Assembly (NCBI RefSeq): GCF_000170835.1
Contig: NZ_ABCP01000003.1
Coordinates: 1-64,000 of the forward strand
DNA from: Marinobacter algicola DG893
GTDB lineage: Bacteria; Pseudomonadota; Gammaproteobacteria; Pseudomonadales; Oleiphilaceae
Length of the DNA: 64,000 bases
Direction: 5' to 3'
Shown: positions 39,403-47,622 of the stretch, piece after piece
How the letters are laid out: each line of letters begins with the position of its first letter
Numbering within the stretch: the first letter of the stretch is position 1
Notes under the pieces: model-generated
Database searches by the model: none
What the model was told of the DNA's origin: nothing
What the model saw: the letters and a program-made list of their open reading frames with translations, nothing else
Position numbers and translations under genes: made by a program

Positions 39403-40401
39403 ATGACAAACGCATTTTGGGTGACCGGATCCGGGGAAGGGGCCATTCTCCCAGCAACCTATGATCATGTTTCGACCGCCGACCCTGATGGGCCCACCGT
39501 GGCGGTTAGGGCACTATACTCCGGCATCAGTCGTGGAACCGAATCGCTGGTATTCAATAACCGTGTGCCACCGTCGGAATACGATTCGATGCGTGCCCCG
39601 TTTCAGGAGGGTGATTTTCCCTTCCCGGTCAAATACGGCTATGCCAGCGTCGGCCGTGTTGTGTCAGGCTCCGAGACCATCGTTGGTCAGTCGGTTTTCT
39701 GCCTGTTCCCCCATCAGGATCAGTACCAGGTTCCAGCATCCGCCGTTGTCCCCCTTCCTCCCGGCCTTCCGGAATCCAGAGCGGTGTTGGCCGCCAACAT
39801 GGAAACCGCCGTCAACGGCCTGTGGGATGCCTCACCACGGGTGGGCGAGCGAGTCGCGGTGGTTGGCCTTGGCGTCGTTGGCCTGCTGATCGCCTGGCTT
39901 GCCAGTCGCATACCGGGTACCCGCGTTACCGCCGTGGATATCAATCCACAACGTAAGGTGGTCGCGAACTCCCTGGGACTGAACTTCCAGACCCAGTGCC
40001 AACAGGACGACCACGATTTGGTCATCCATGCCAGCGGCCACCCGCAAGGTCTTGAAGCCGCACTCGCCCTGGCCGGGCAGGAAGCACGCATTATCGAGAT
40101 GAGCTGGTATGGCGAGCAGCCTGTGCCGGTATCGCTGGGCCGGGCATTCCACTCCCGTCGGCTGACGATACGGTCGAGCCAGGTCGGCAATCTTCACCCC
40201 GAGCAGCGACCGCGTTGGTGCCATCGGGATCGAATGGCGCTGGCCCTGGAGCTGTTGCGGGATGATGTCCTGGACTGTCTGATCAGTGGAGAAACCGCCT
40301 TCGGTTCACTGCCGGATGTGATGCCGGCACTTGCTGGAAACGGTGCTGGCGGAATGGCCTCCGACACCCTCTGCCACCGTATTCTATACCCAGACAACTG
40401 A
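39403..40401 (+). CDS. Zinc-type (MDR) alcohol dehydrogenase-like protein
   Basis: Medium-chain dehydrogenase/reductase fold, 332 residues. The N-terminal catalytic domain has SGISRGTESLVFNNRVPPSEYD and KYGYASVGRVVSG, the pattern of the BchC-like subgroup. The Rossmann domain has VVGLGVVGLLIAW and VDINPQRK. The cysteine cluster for structural zinc is absent. The substrate is unknown; BchC itself oxidises a hydroxyethyl side chain on a tetrapyrrole. ATG 39403 has AAGGAA upstream; the open frame starts 11 codons earlier inside the CTATAG repeat. First gene of a four-gene plus-strand operon. Confidence 0.82.
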   Translation: MTNAFWVTGSGEGAILPATYDHVSTADPDGPTVAVRALYSGISRGTESLVFNNRVPPSEYDSMRAPFQEGDFPFPVKYGYASVGRVVSGSETIVGQSVFCLFPHQDQYQVPASAVVPLPPGLPESRAVLAANMETAVNGLWDASPRVGERVAVVGLGVVGLLIAWLASRIPGTRVTAVDINPQRKVVANSLGLNFQTQCQQDDHDLVIHASGHPQGLEAALALAGQEARIIEMSWYGEQPVPVSLGRAFHSRRLTIRSSQVGNLHPEQRPRWCHRDRMALALELLRDDVLDCLISGETAFGSLPDVMPALAGNGAGGMASDTLCHRILYPDN

Positions 40402-40434
40402 CTCCATTTTACTTGCATCGAGGATCCACAACGC

Positions 40435-40833
40435 ATGTTCAGCCTTACCGTCAGAGACCACATGATGATCGCCCACAGCTTTAAGGGTGACATCTTCGGC
40501 CCCGCCCAGGGCCTGCATGGGGCCACCTACGTGGTTGATGTCACTTTCGAGCGGGAAGCCCTCGACCGCGACGACCTGATCGTCGATATCGGACTCGCGT
40601 CCGAGGTGTTGTCGTCGGTGATTGCCGAGTTCAACATGAAGAACCTGGACGACATTGAGGAGTTCGCCAATCGCAACACCACCACCGAATTCATGGCGAT
40701 GACGGTGTTTGAGCGAATGGCCGCGGCAATCCGCCAGGGGCGGCTGGCTGAAACCGGCAAAGGCCTGTGTTCAATGAAGGTCACCCTTGGCGAATCCCAT
40801 ATTGCCTGGGCCAGCTACCATGGCAAACTCTGA
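40435..40833 (+). CDS. Divergent PTPS/QueD-like protein
   Basis: A 132-residue relative of 6-pyruvoyl-tetrahydropterin synthase and 6-carboxytetrahydropterin synthase (QueD). Two of the three zinc histidines are kept: His14 (IAHSF) and His28 (LHG). The third, in the HGHxY motif, is Ala30 (HGATY). The Cys of the catalytic triad just before LHGH is missing, and the DHHYLN segment reads NMKNLDD. A C-terminal Glu in TLGESHIAW corresponds to the substrate-pterin anchor. It may act on a different substrate or bind rather than convert a pterin. The next gene starts 14 bp inside it. Confidence 0.78.
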   Translation: MFSLTVRDHMMIAHSFKGDIFGPAQGLHGATYVVDVTFEREALDRDDLIVDIGLASEVLSSVIAEFNMKNLDDIEEFANRNTTTEFMAMTVFERMAAAIRQGRLAETGKGLCSMKVTLGESHIAWASYHGKL

Positions 40834-42766
40834 GCCGTTAACGTCGGTGTTGTTCGTGGTTCCGGGGGATCCGGAACAGAAAACCGGGGGTTACCGGTAC
40901 GTCCAGCGGGTTGTCGCCGGGCTTAGGGAGAACGGCGTGGATGCGCTCGTTGCCGGGCTCTGTGGCAGCTTCCCGGTGCCAGACCGCATGGCGGAGGCAT
41001 CCATGGACAGGATGCTTGCCGACCTTGCGGATGATTCGGTGGTGGTGCTTGATGGCCTGGCCATGGGCGGACTTCCGGACGTGGTCGCCAGCCATGCATC
41101 CCGCTTGCGGGTTGTGTCGCTGGTTCACCACCCCCTGGCGGATGAAACGGGGCTGACTCAAGAAGTGCAGGATTGGCTTTTCCGGGTGGAGCGTCGGGCG
41201 CTGTCGAAAGTGGCCGGGGTGATCACGACCAGTGCCCACACCGCGCAACGCCTGAAAGACTACAGCGTACCGGCCACCGCAATCCGTGTGGTTGAGCCGG
41301 GCGCCGACACCATAGCTGGCATTGGTGCTGAAACCCAGCCATCAAGGGCCCACGGCCGCACGATTCATCTGCTCTGCGTTGCCCACCTGTCGCCACGCAA
41401 GGCCCAGCATCATCTGGTTGACGCGTTAAGCGACCTCCGGGACTATTCATGGCACTGCACCCTGGCAGGCTCATTGGGTCGCGACGAGCACTATGCCCGC
41501 GAGCTTCGTGGCATCATTGCGAACCTGGGTCTTGAACATCGGATAAGCCTTGCGGGGGAACTGGACGACACTGAGCTTGCCAGTGCCTATCGTAACGCCG
41601 ATGTATTCGTGCTGCCTTCCGTTTATGAAGGGTATGGCATGGTGATTGATGAGGCGATAGCTGCGGGCTTGCCGGTGATCACCACCGATGGGGGGGCTCT
41701 TTCTACCACAGGCCTGCGGCCTGGCGTTCGGCAGTATCCAGCCGGTGATGTGGCAGAGCTGCGGGCCTGCCTGGAAGACTGGCTGTCAGATCCTGGTGCT
41801 CTTGGCGAGGCGGCCACTCAGGCACGACAGGCGTCTTGCTCCCTACGTAGCTGGCAGAGCACCGCCATTGCGTTCCAGCGGGCGTTGGAAGACCTGCTGC
41901 CGCCACCGGACCCGACCACCTTTGACAGTGGCTGGCTGGCACTGCGTGAGTCTGCAGATCACCGTGCTCGCAACAAAAGACTGCTCTCGGAGGTGCTGAC
42001 GTGGGTGGAACAGGACTACTGCCCCCCGGGCGTTCTGAGCGGTCATCACGCACCACCACTACTGGTGGTGGACCTGGGCACGGGCACCGGCTCCAACGCC
42101 CGTTACTTGGTGCCTGCCATGACGGTGCCTCAGCGCTGGGTACTGCTGGACCAGGACGAACACCTGCTTGCCCTCGCGGGAGAGAGTCTGCAACACCTTG
42201 ATGTCCCGCTGGAAACCCATGCCTGTCACTTGAGTGCCACGCGGCTTGCCGGCCAGATTCCGGATGGCACGCGACTGGTCACGGCCTCGGCCCTGATTGA
42301 CCTGATGTCGGAAGACTGGTTGGAGGCATTGGCGGTAGCCGCCGCCAGACACAATGCCGGCGTGTTTATCGTTCTGAGTTACGCGGGTGACTTTGAGTTG
42401 TCGCCGGAAGATCAGGACGACGACTGGATACGCAAGACCGTCAACGAACACCAGCACAGTGACAAGGGGGCTGGCGCCGCGCTCGGGCCATCGGCGACGA
42501 ACTACCTCAAGCAACAGCTCGAATTGCGTGACTATCAGGTGTCTGTTGCACCAAGCCCGTGGCATCTGACGCCTGCTCAAAGCGCACTTCAACACGCCTT
42601 GATCGAAGGCTGGCGGGACGCGGTGATGCAGCAGTCGCCAGGAGAGCGTCAGCGGGCCGAGCGCTGGTTTGGCCTGCGCCTGAAGCAGGCTGATGAGCAG
42701 AGCCTGTCAATCCGTGTGAATCATGAAGACCTGTTTGCCCGGCCAGCCAGAAAAGGCGTTGCCTGA
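40820..42766 (+). CDS. Glycosyltransferase family 4 - methyltransferase fusion
   Basis: A 648-residue two-domain cytoplasmic protein. Residues about 8-355 are a GT-B family 4 glycosyltransferase, with donor-site EGYGMVIDEAIAAGLPVI at about 270-287 and the acceptor-side GGYRYVQRVVAGL near the start. Residues about 410-640 are a class I SAM-dependent methyltransferase with motif I VVDLGTGTGSN at 416-426. ATG 40820 lies inside the end of the PTPS-like gene; an alternative ATG 11 codons upstream would overlap it further. The acceptor is unknown; fusion suggests both steps act on one product. Confidence 0.83.
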   Translation: MANSEPLTSVLFVVPGDPEQKTGGYRYVQRVVAGLRENGVDALVAGLCGSFPVPDRMAEASMDRMLADLADDSVVVLDGLAMGGLPDVVASHASRLRVVSLVHHPLADETGLTQEVQDWLFRVERRALSKVAGVITTSAHTAQRLKDYSVPATAIRVVEPGADTIAGIGAETQPSRAHGRTIHLLCVAHLSPRKAQHHLVDALSDLRDYSWHCTLAGSLGRDEHYARELRGIIANLGLEHRISLAGELDDTELASAYRNADVFVLPSVYEGYGMVIDEAIAAGLPVITTDGGALSTTGLRPGVRQYPAGDVAELRACLEDWLSDPGALGEAATQARQASCSLRSWQSTAIAFQRALEDLLPPPDPTTFDSGWLALRESADHRARNKRLLSEVLTWVEQDYCPPGVLSGHHAPPLLVVDLGTGTGSNARYLVPAMTVPQRWVLLDQDEHLLALAGESLQHLDVPLETHACHLSATRLAGQIPDGTRLVTASALIDLMSEDWLEALAVAAARHNAGVFIVLSYAGDFELSPEDQDDDWIRKTVNEHQHSDKGAGAALGPSATNYLKQQLELRDYQVSVAPSPWHLTPAQSALQHALIEGWRDAVMQQSPGERQRAERWFGLRLKQADEQSLSIRVNHEDLFARPARKGVA

Positions 42767-43697
42767 CGTGCGACGCCTGCCCCAAACCCGTTATCTGCGC
42801 TGGGGTTTCACCCTGTTGTTGTTATTGATCACAGGCTACTTCCTGGACCTGACCGTGCTTGGTCGGGAACTGGCGCAGTTCTCATTACTGGCGTTATTGG
42901 CTGCAATGGTGGTGTCCGTTGCACAGGTGGTGCTTTCGGCCTGGCGCTGGTGTTACACCGCCCGGCGATTGGGTCTGGTGTTGCCTATGGCCGTTGCCGT
43001 GCGGGAATACTACCTTGCGACCTTACTGAATCAGGTGCTTCCTGGTGGCGTGTTGGGCGATGTTAATCGGGCCTGGCGTCACAGTCTCGACTCCGGTGCC
43101 CGTCTTGCGTCCGCTCACGCCGTTATGATCGAGAGGCTGTCCGGCCAGTTGGTTATGATAGCGGTGGCGCTTGGCCTGGGTGGTTGGCTCGTTTGGCACC
43201 GACACGGAATGCTTGAAGCCCTCTCGGAATATGGCGAACGGGTGCTGTTGTTGCTGGCCGGCCTGGTGGCGATAGTGGTATTGGTTGCCAGCCTTTGGCA
43301 GCGTGCGAAGCGTTATGTTCATGCGCTGCGGAGGGATTTGCGCCAAGCTCTGCTGGAGTGGCCGGCCCTTGGTATCCAGATCGTGTCATCCGCCGGCGTG
43401 GTAACCAGTTACCTGGCCGTATTCTCACTGTTGGCTCTGGGCGCGGGTTATTGGACTGATCCCCACATGGCGTTGGTCCTGATGTCTCTTTGCAGTCTTC
43501 TGCTGTTGGTCATGGCCATTCCTGTGACCGTCGCAGGCTGGGGGGTGCGCGAGGGCGCTGCGGCGTTGCTCTGGCCCATGGCCGGGCTGCCGGCAGAGCA
43601 GGGCGTTGCACTCAGTGTTGGCTACGGGTTAGCGGTTCTGTTGTCGAGCCTTCCGGGCGCGCTGTTCGTGTTCACTCGTCGACAGTCGAACGGCTGA
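42723..43697 (+). CDS. LPG synthase-type flippase-like membrane protein
   Basis: Inner-membrane protein of 324 residues with about eight hydrophobic helices. It matches the lysylphosphatidylglycerol-synthase transmembrane (AglD/MprF flippase-like) family: VAVREYYLATLLNQVLPGGVLGDVNRAWRH and the later VTVAGWGVREGAAALLWPMAGL are its hallmark segments. Members move or present lipid-linked products. There is no aminoacyl-transferase domain. The start is uncertain: ATG 42723 overlaps the preceding gene by 44 bp, while GTG 42768 lies just after its stop. It overlaps the convergent RibD-C gene by 26 bp. Confidence 0.82.
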   Translation: MKTCLPGQPEKALPDVRRLPQTRYLRWGFTLLLLLITGYFLDLTVLGRELAQFSLLALLAAMVVSVAQVVLSAWRWCYTARRLGLVLPMAVAVREYYLATLLNQVLPGGVLGDVNRAWRHSLDSGARLASAHAVMIERLSGQLVMIAVALGLGGWLVWHRHGMLEALSEYGERVLLLLAGLVAIVVLVASLWQRAKRYVHALRRDLRQALLEWPALGIQIVSSAGVVTSYLAVFSLLALGAGYWTDPHMALVLMSLCSLLLLVMAIPVTVAGWGVREGAAALLWPMAGLPAEQGVALSVGYGLAVLLSSLPGALFVFTRRQSNG

Positions 43698-44544
43698 AAT
43701 CCAGATCAAACAGCATATCACTGCCCAAATCCACCATTTGGGCCTTCGGGCGCAGGGCTCTGTCAAGTTTCTTGATTTCCGGCAGTGAAAACGCCGGGCG
43801 TCCACTGCCGATGATCATGGGGGCGACCATGACATGCAGCCGGTCGAGCAGGGCCGCATTCAGGAATTCAGATACGGTAAGCCCACCTCCCTCCACAAAA
43901 ATCTTGCGAAGGCCAAAGTCCGCGAGAACCTCGAGTATATGGGCAGGGTCCGTGGTGTCATCCCGTCCGAGGCAGGGTACATCCGTTACGCCGTGGCGGG
44001 GGGCCAGCTTATCGCCAGCATGGTAGTCGCCGGCAACAAGACGAAGCGTGGGGGATGCTTCGTCGCTGAACAGATGATGGCTGTCCGGTACCCGATGGTT
44101 GCGATCAATCACCACCCGCACAGGATTGATGCCGGACGTCTTTCGGACTGTCAGCCTGGGGTTGTCGGTGGAGGCGGTTCCGGCGCCGACAATGACCGCT
44201 TCTGACACCGCCCGCAGACGGTGCAGGTGGGTAATGCCGTCCTCGCCATTGATGAACTTGGAGGCGCCGGTCACCGTGGCAATGCGTCCGTCCAGGCTCT
44301 GCCCCATCTGGCCCACAACCCGTGATCGTACACCCGGGGCGACCGGGCAACACAGAGGCAGGAAAACCGACAGCAGGTTGCGTGCGTCCAGGTCCGCCGG
44401 CAGTCGTAGTGCCCATTCGCCGTTCAGGCCAATATCCAGTGCTGGCTTGTCACTTCCCGGCAATGAGAGTGTCACATTGCTGCGATTCACTGCGTCCAGA
44501 ATCAGCTCCCACGCGGTGTTTTTATCCAGTGCTTTTGCCGCCAT
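43672..44544 (-). CDS. RibD C-terminal-type reductase
   Basis: A 290-residue protein. Residues about 80-285 form the dihydrofolate-reductase-like RibD-C domain: VVGQMGQSLDGRIAT, HRLRAVSEAVIVGAGTASTDNPRLTVR, PVRVVIDRNHRVP and the NADPH-site FVEGGGLTVSEF. In riboflavin synthesis this domain reduces the ribose of a pyrimidine phosphate. The deaminase half of RibD is absent; instead about 75 N-terminal residues of unknown type precede it, with a CCPVAPG stretch. It converges on the plus-strand cluster, overlapping its last gene. Together with the PTPS-like gene it points to a GTP-derived intermediate. Confidence 0.8.
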   Translation of the reverse strand: MAAKALDKNTAWELILDAVNRSNVTLSLPGSDKPALDIGLNGEWALRLPADLDARNLLSVFLPLCCPVAPGVRSRVVGQMGQSLDGRIATVTGASKFINGEDGITHLHRLRAVSEAVIVGAGTASTDNPRLTVRKTSGINPVRVVIDRNHRVPDSHHLFSDEASPTLRLVAGDYHAGDKLAPRHGVTDVPCLGRDDTTDPAHILEVLADFGLRKIFVEGGGLTVSEFLNAALLDRLHVMVAPMIIGSGRPAFSLPEIKKLDRALRPKAQMVDLGSDMLFDLDFSRSTVDE

Positions 44545-44601
44545 ACCGAGTTATTTCCGTTGCTAATGGATTCATTATAGGTAGATTGTGTGTAAAGCTA
44601 T

Positions 44602-44614
44602 ATGTACGTTACAT
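44602..44614. promoter_or_regulatory. Candidate operator palindrome ATGTA-CGT-TACAT
   Basis: A perfect 5-3-5 inverted repeat lies in the 134-bp divergent gap, 58 bp from the RibD-C start and 65 bp from the start of the small HTH regulator. It could be the binding site of that regulator. No second copy was recognised. Confidence 0.35.
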
Positions 44615-44678
44615 TTCCGGTTTGATTCACTGAAAGTGCCATCAGACCACAAGATTCACCTCGGCAGAGAATACTCCT

Positions 44679-45095
44679 ATGCGGTACCTGCAAACCTTTA
44701 ACCGCCGCCTGCGGCAGATTCGGGAAGCCGGGCAGTTGTCGTGTGAGGATGTGGCGGAAATGTGCGGAGTGGATGAAGCACGGGTGGTGAGTTGGGAGTC
44801 AATGGACGTGAGGCAGCGGGCATGGCCGGGGGTCACCGAGTTACTGGATTTTTGCCTGAAGACGGAAACCCCACTGGAAGACCTGCTGGATCTGGACGAC
44901 GCCGGGGACACGGGCCAATTGGAGCTTCCGGGCCTGGCGTTCAGCCAGGGTGATGATCTGTCAACGGCCTTGAAAGAACTCGAGCAGGAAATCAGCCGGA
45001 TTCAACTTTCAGAAGAAGAAATGGAACTGCTGCGCCGGTTTCGGAAAACCTCCGGTGAAAACCGGCGCATGATCCTGCAGATTCTCGGCAAATAG
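44679..45095 (+). CDS. Small XRE-like helix-turn-helix protein
   Basis: A 138-residue cytoplasmic protein. Residues about 3-65 form a Cro/C1-like helix-turn-helix: RLRQIREAGQLSCEDVAEMCGVDEARVVSWE has the expected Q-x3-A-x3-G-V pattern. A Leu/Asp/Glu-rich middle and a C-terminal helical stretch (SEEEMELLRRFRKTSGENRRMILQIL) follow, as in repressor-type proteins with a conserved RxLxxENR-like end. The target is unknown. It is divergent from the RibD-C gene and convergent with galU (4-bp gap). The ribosome-binding site is weak (AGAGA). Confidence 0.72.
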   Translation: MRYLQTFNRRLRQIREAGQLSCEDVAEMCGVDEARVVSWESMDVRQRAWPGVTELLDFCLKTETPLEDLLDLDDAGDTGQLELPGLAFSQGDDLSTALKELEQEISRIQLSEEEMELLRRFRKTSGENRRMILQILGK

Positions 45096-45099
45096 TCGA

Positions 45100-45936
45100 C
45101 TACTTACCTTTCTTGTAGATGTTTTCGTAAACGTAGTTGGTCGCATCCACAAATCCGTCAATGCTGCCGCAGTCGAACCGGCGGCCCTTGAACTTGTACG
45201 CCAGCACGCAGCCATTTTTTGCCTGCTCCAACAGGGCATCCGTAATCTGAACTTCACCGTTCTTGCCGGGCGGAGTGCGCTCAATGATGTCGAAGATGTC
45301 CGGCGTGAGGATGTAACGGCCGATGATTGCCAGGTTACTGGGGGCCTTTTCCGGAGCGGGTTTCTCGACCATATCGGTAATGCGATAGAGCCCGTCTTTC
45401 ATGGACTCACCCGCAATAACGCCGTACTTATGGGTCTCATCCTCCGGCACTTCTTCAATGGCCACGATGGAGCAGCGAAACTGATTGTAAAGTTTGACCA
45501 TCTGAGCGAGTACGCCTTCTCCGGCGCCATCAGCCACACAGAAGTCATCCGCCAGTACAACCGCGAATGGGTTGTCGCCGACCAGATTGCGACCGGTGAG
45601 GATGGCGTGACCGAGCCCTTTCATTTCATTCTGACGGGTAAAGGCGAAAGAGTTGTTGTCGATCAGCTCCCGGATCGACGTTAACAGGTCTTCCTTGCCT
45701 GAACCGGCAATCTGGTGCTCCAGCTCATAGCTGATGTCGAAGTGATCCTCGATGGCCCTTTTGCCACGACCGGTAACGAAACCGAACTCGTGAACCCCCG
45801 CTTCTGCAGCTTCCTCCACACCGTATTGAACAAGGGGTTTGTTCACAATGGGCAGGATTTCCTTGGGCATGGCCTTGGTGGCCGGCAGGAAGCGGGTGCC
45901 GTAGCCGGCAACAGGGAAGAGACACTTCTTGATCAT
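45100..45936 (-). CDS. galU: UTP-glucose-1-phosphate uridylyltransferase
   Basis: Makes UDP-glucose, the precursor for GalE, Ugd and the glucan synthase OpgH, all encoded in this window. The product is 278 residues. The nucleotidyltransferase signature FPVAGYGTRFLPATKAMPKEILPI is at the N-terminus, followed by VVLADDFC for metal binding, VEKPAPEKAPSNLAIIGRY and FKGRRFDCGSIDGFV. The upstream 365-bp gap holds its promoter region. Confidence 0.95.
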   Translation of the reverse strand: MIKKCLFPVAGYGTRFLPATKAMPKEILPIVNKPLVQYGVEEAAEAGVHEFGFVTGRGKRAIEDHFDISYELEHQIAGSGKEDLLTSIRELIDNNSFAFTRQNEMKGLGHAILTGRNLVGDNPFAVVLADDFCVADGAGEGVLAQMVKLYNQFRCSIVAIEEVPEDETHKYGVIAGESMKDGLYRITDMVEKPAPEKAPSNLAIIGRYILTPDIFDIIERTPPGKNGEVQITDALLEQAKNGCVLAYKFKGRRFDCGSIDGFVDATNYVYENIYKKGK

Positions 45937-46301
45937 AACGTTCGTCCTTATTTCGTTTCGGTCACGGCCTGTTTGAGGTCAGTCGTCCGTGTAGGCTGAC
46001 TCACGAATTGTGCCAAGTGTAACCAAGTTAGTGATCCAAATGGAGGTCTCGGTAGCGAAATGTAGAATTTGGTAATAAGCGGCACCAGTTCCCAACACCT
46101 CCCGCTTGTTGAAATCTATAGAAAAAACTTTCAGAGGTGCTTGTAATTATATGTTTTAAATGAAGATTAACTTTGTAAATTTTGGCAACCAGTGATGGAT
46201 TTAAGGGCGTTAATGCAATACATTCCGCAGTGACGATTTTTTAAGAATAACCGGCACCCTTCTCAACCGGCGGCCGGCGCTCACTGGCAGGATTAGAAAC
46301 A
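45937..46301. other. AT-rich divergent intergenic region
   Basis: A 365-bp gap between galU (leftward) and the outer-membrane barrel gene (rightward). The part from about 46065 to 46250 is distinctly AT-rich with poly-A and poly-T tracts and must carry both promoters, but no single pair of -35/-10 boxes stands out. No open frame with a ribosome-binding site was seen. Confidence 0.6.
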
Positions 46302-47477
46302 TTGAGACATTCCCTGTTGCTCGCACTGGTTTGGTGCGTTCTCAGCCAGCCCTTGTACGCCCAATCATCCGGTTCCTGGTTGCGTAACGGCTGGAAACCC
46401 TATGCCGATAACTTTGAAGGCACCGTGAACGCGTTCCGTGATGAGCGTGAACATTGGCTCAGATCCCGATTGAAGTTTTCCGGCAAAACCTCCCTGAATA
46501 GTGATGGAATGGATGGGGACATTGGTGTGTCTGCTGACAGTCTGGTCGGCAGCAGCGATGCTATCGGGTTTCACTATCGCGATGCCCGGTCCCACAAAAA
46601 CCGCTCGGACGTTAACGCAACATCGTTTCGCTACCGCTTTCCAGCGGGTGCCAACCAAGTGACCGTGGAAACCGGAAGTTCCTACTACAGCCATGCCGTT
46701 ACCAGTGGTGACAGGCGCTACAATGCCAGCGGCGAGTCCAGTGTGGTGGGCGTCGGGGCCAGTCGGTCGCTGTTTTCAAAGTTTGGTATGGCGTTTGATG
46801 GCATTGCCCACCATACCGGTCGCGACAGCCGCACCCTGGAGAAGGGGAGTCTGGTATCGGAGAGTCGCTACGAGTTGTCCTCAGTTGGTCTCAAGGCGCA
46901 GGGCGGCCATGAGCTTTGGGATGGCTTGCAGGCCAACACCGGTCTTCTGGCGGTGAGTGGTCGCGAATACAGTTCGACCGATTATCGGTTGCAGGATGAT
47001 GTCGGTCGCGAAGACGCCTTCTACAAAGTGGCCATGTCCGCGTCGCTGGAACAGGAACTCTATCGGTGGCGCTGGCGGATTCACGGCCGTTACCAGTTCG
47101 CTGATGAAGATCTTCCGGTGTCGGAGTATCTGACCGTGGCTGGCCCTTCCATGATTGCCGGTTTTAACGGGCAATCCGTATCAGTTGTTCGGGGTGGCTG
47201 GCTGCGCCTGGACACCGCCAGCCCGTCGTGGCAGATGCCGTTTATGGACGGCGTGCTTTCCAGTGTGAACTTCGCGGTGTTGCACGGTTGGGTTCCCTAC
47301 TCGGAAACCCAGTCCGACCGCCACGGTCGGGCCTCCGCTGGCCAGGTGTCATTGAAGTTCGAGGGCCGGGCGTTCACGGCCAATGTCAGTGTCGGCCGCA
47401 TGATTCGTGCCTCGACGATGGCAATGACCATGCCCGAACGTCCGGACTTTCGGTTTTCCCTCACCATGGGTATCTGA
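46302..47477 (+). CDS. Outer-membrane beta-barrel protein, TpsB-like without POTRA
   Basis: A 391-residue exported protein with signal peptide ending LYA (18-20). The rest is rich in alternating strands (VTVETGSSYYSHAV, GRYQFADEDLPVSEYLTVAG). The segment DLPVSEYLTVAGPSMIAGF followed by GGWLRLD and the final RFSLTMGI resemble the last strands of two-partner-secretion (TpsB/ShlB/FhaC) barrels. There is no room for the two POTRA domains and it ends in Ile, not Phe, so function as a secretion pore is doubtful. The start is TTG 46302 with AGGA about 10 bases upstream. It lies 145 bp before opgG. Confidence 0.6.
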   Translation: MRHSLLLALVWCVLSQPLYAQSSGSWLRNGWKPYADNFEGTVNAFRDEREHWLRSRLKFSGKTSLNSDGMDGDIGVSADSLVGSSDAIGFHYRDARSHKNRSDVNATSFRYRFPAGANQVTVETGSSYYSHAVTSGDRRYNASGESSVVGVGASRSLFSKFGMAFDGIAHHTGRDSRTLEKGSLVSESRYELSSVGLKAQGGHELWDGLQANTGLLAVSGREYSSTDYRLQDDVGREDAFYKVAMSASLEQELYRWRWRIHGRYQFADEDLPVSEYLTVAGPSMIAGFNGQSVSVVRGGWLRLDTASPSWQMPFMDGVLSSVNFAVLHGWVPYSETQSDRHGRASAGQVSLKFEGRAFTANVSVGRMIRASTMAMTMPERPDFRFSLTMGI

Positions 47478-47556
47478 TTGATGGCGAACGACTCTCTAGC
47501 TCCCTCCTGATGCCTCTCTGGCCCTCCGTGGCCAACCTGCCTTACGAAGATGTCAC

Positions 47557-47587
47557 TTGAGACGGCGCCGGTCGCAGGTGCTACATT
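47557..47587 (+). promoter_or_regulatory. Possible opgG promoter
   Basis: TTGAGA (47557-47562; 5 of 6) and TACATT (47582-47587; 4 of 6) are 19 bases apart, longer than optimal. They lie between the barrel gene and opgG and could drive the opgG-opgH-opgD operon. Confidence 0.3.
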
Positions 47588-47622
47588 AAAACGTCGATGG
47601 ACATATTTAAGGTAGGAGCTAC

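Noticed and set aside
47228-47560. A 110-codon plus-strand frame overlapping the end of the barrel gene
   Set aside because: Out of frame with the barrel gene, no start signal, composition of a shadow.
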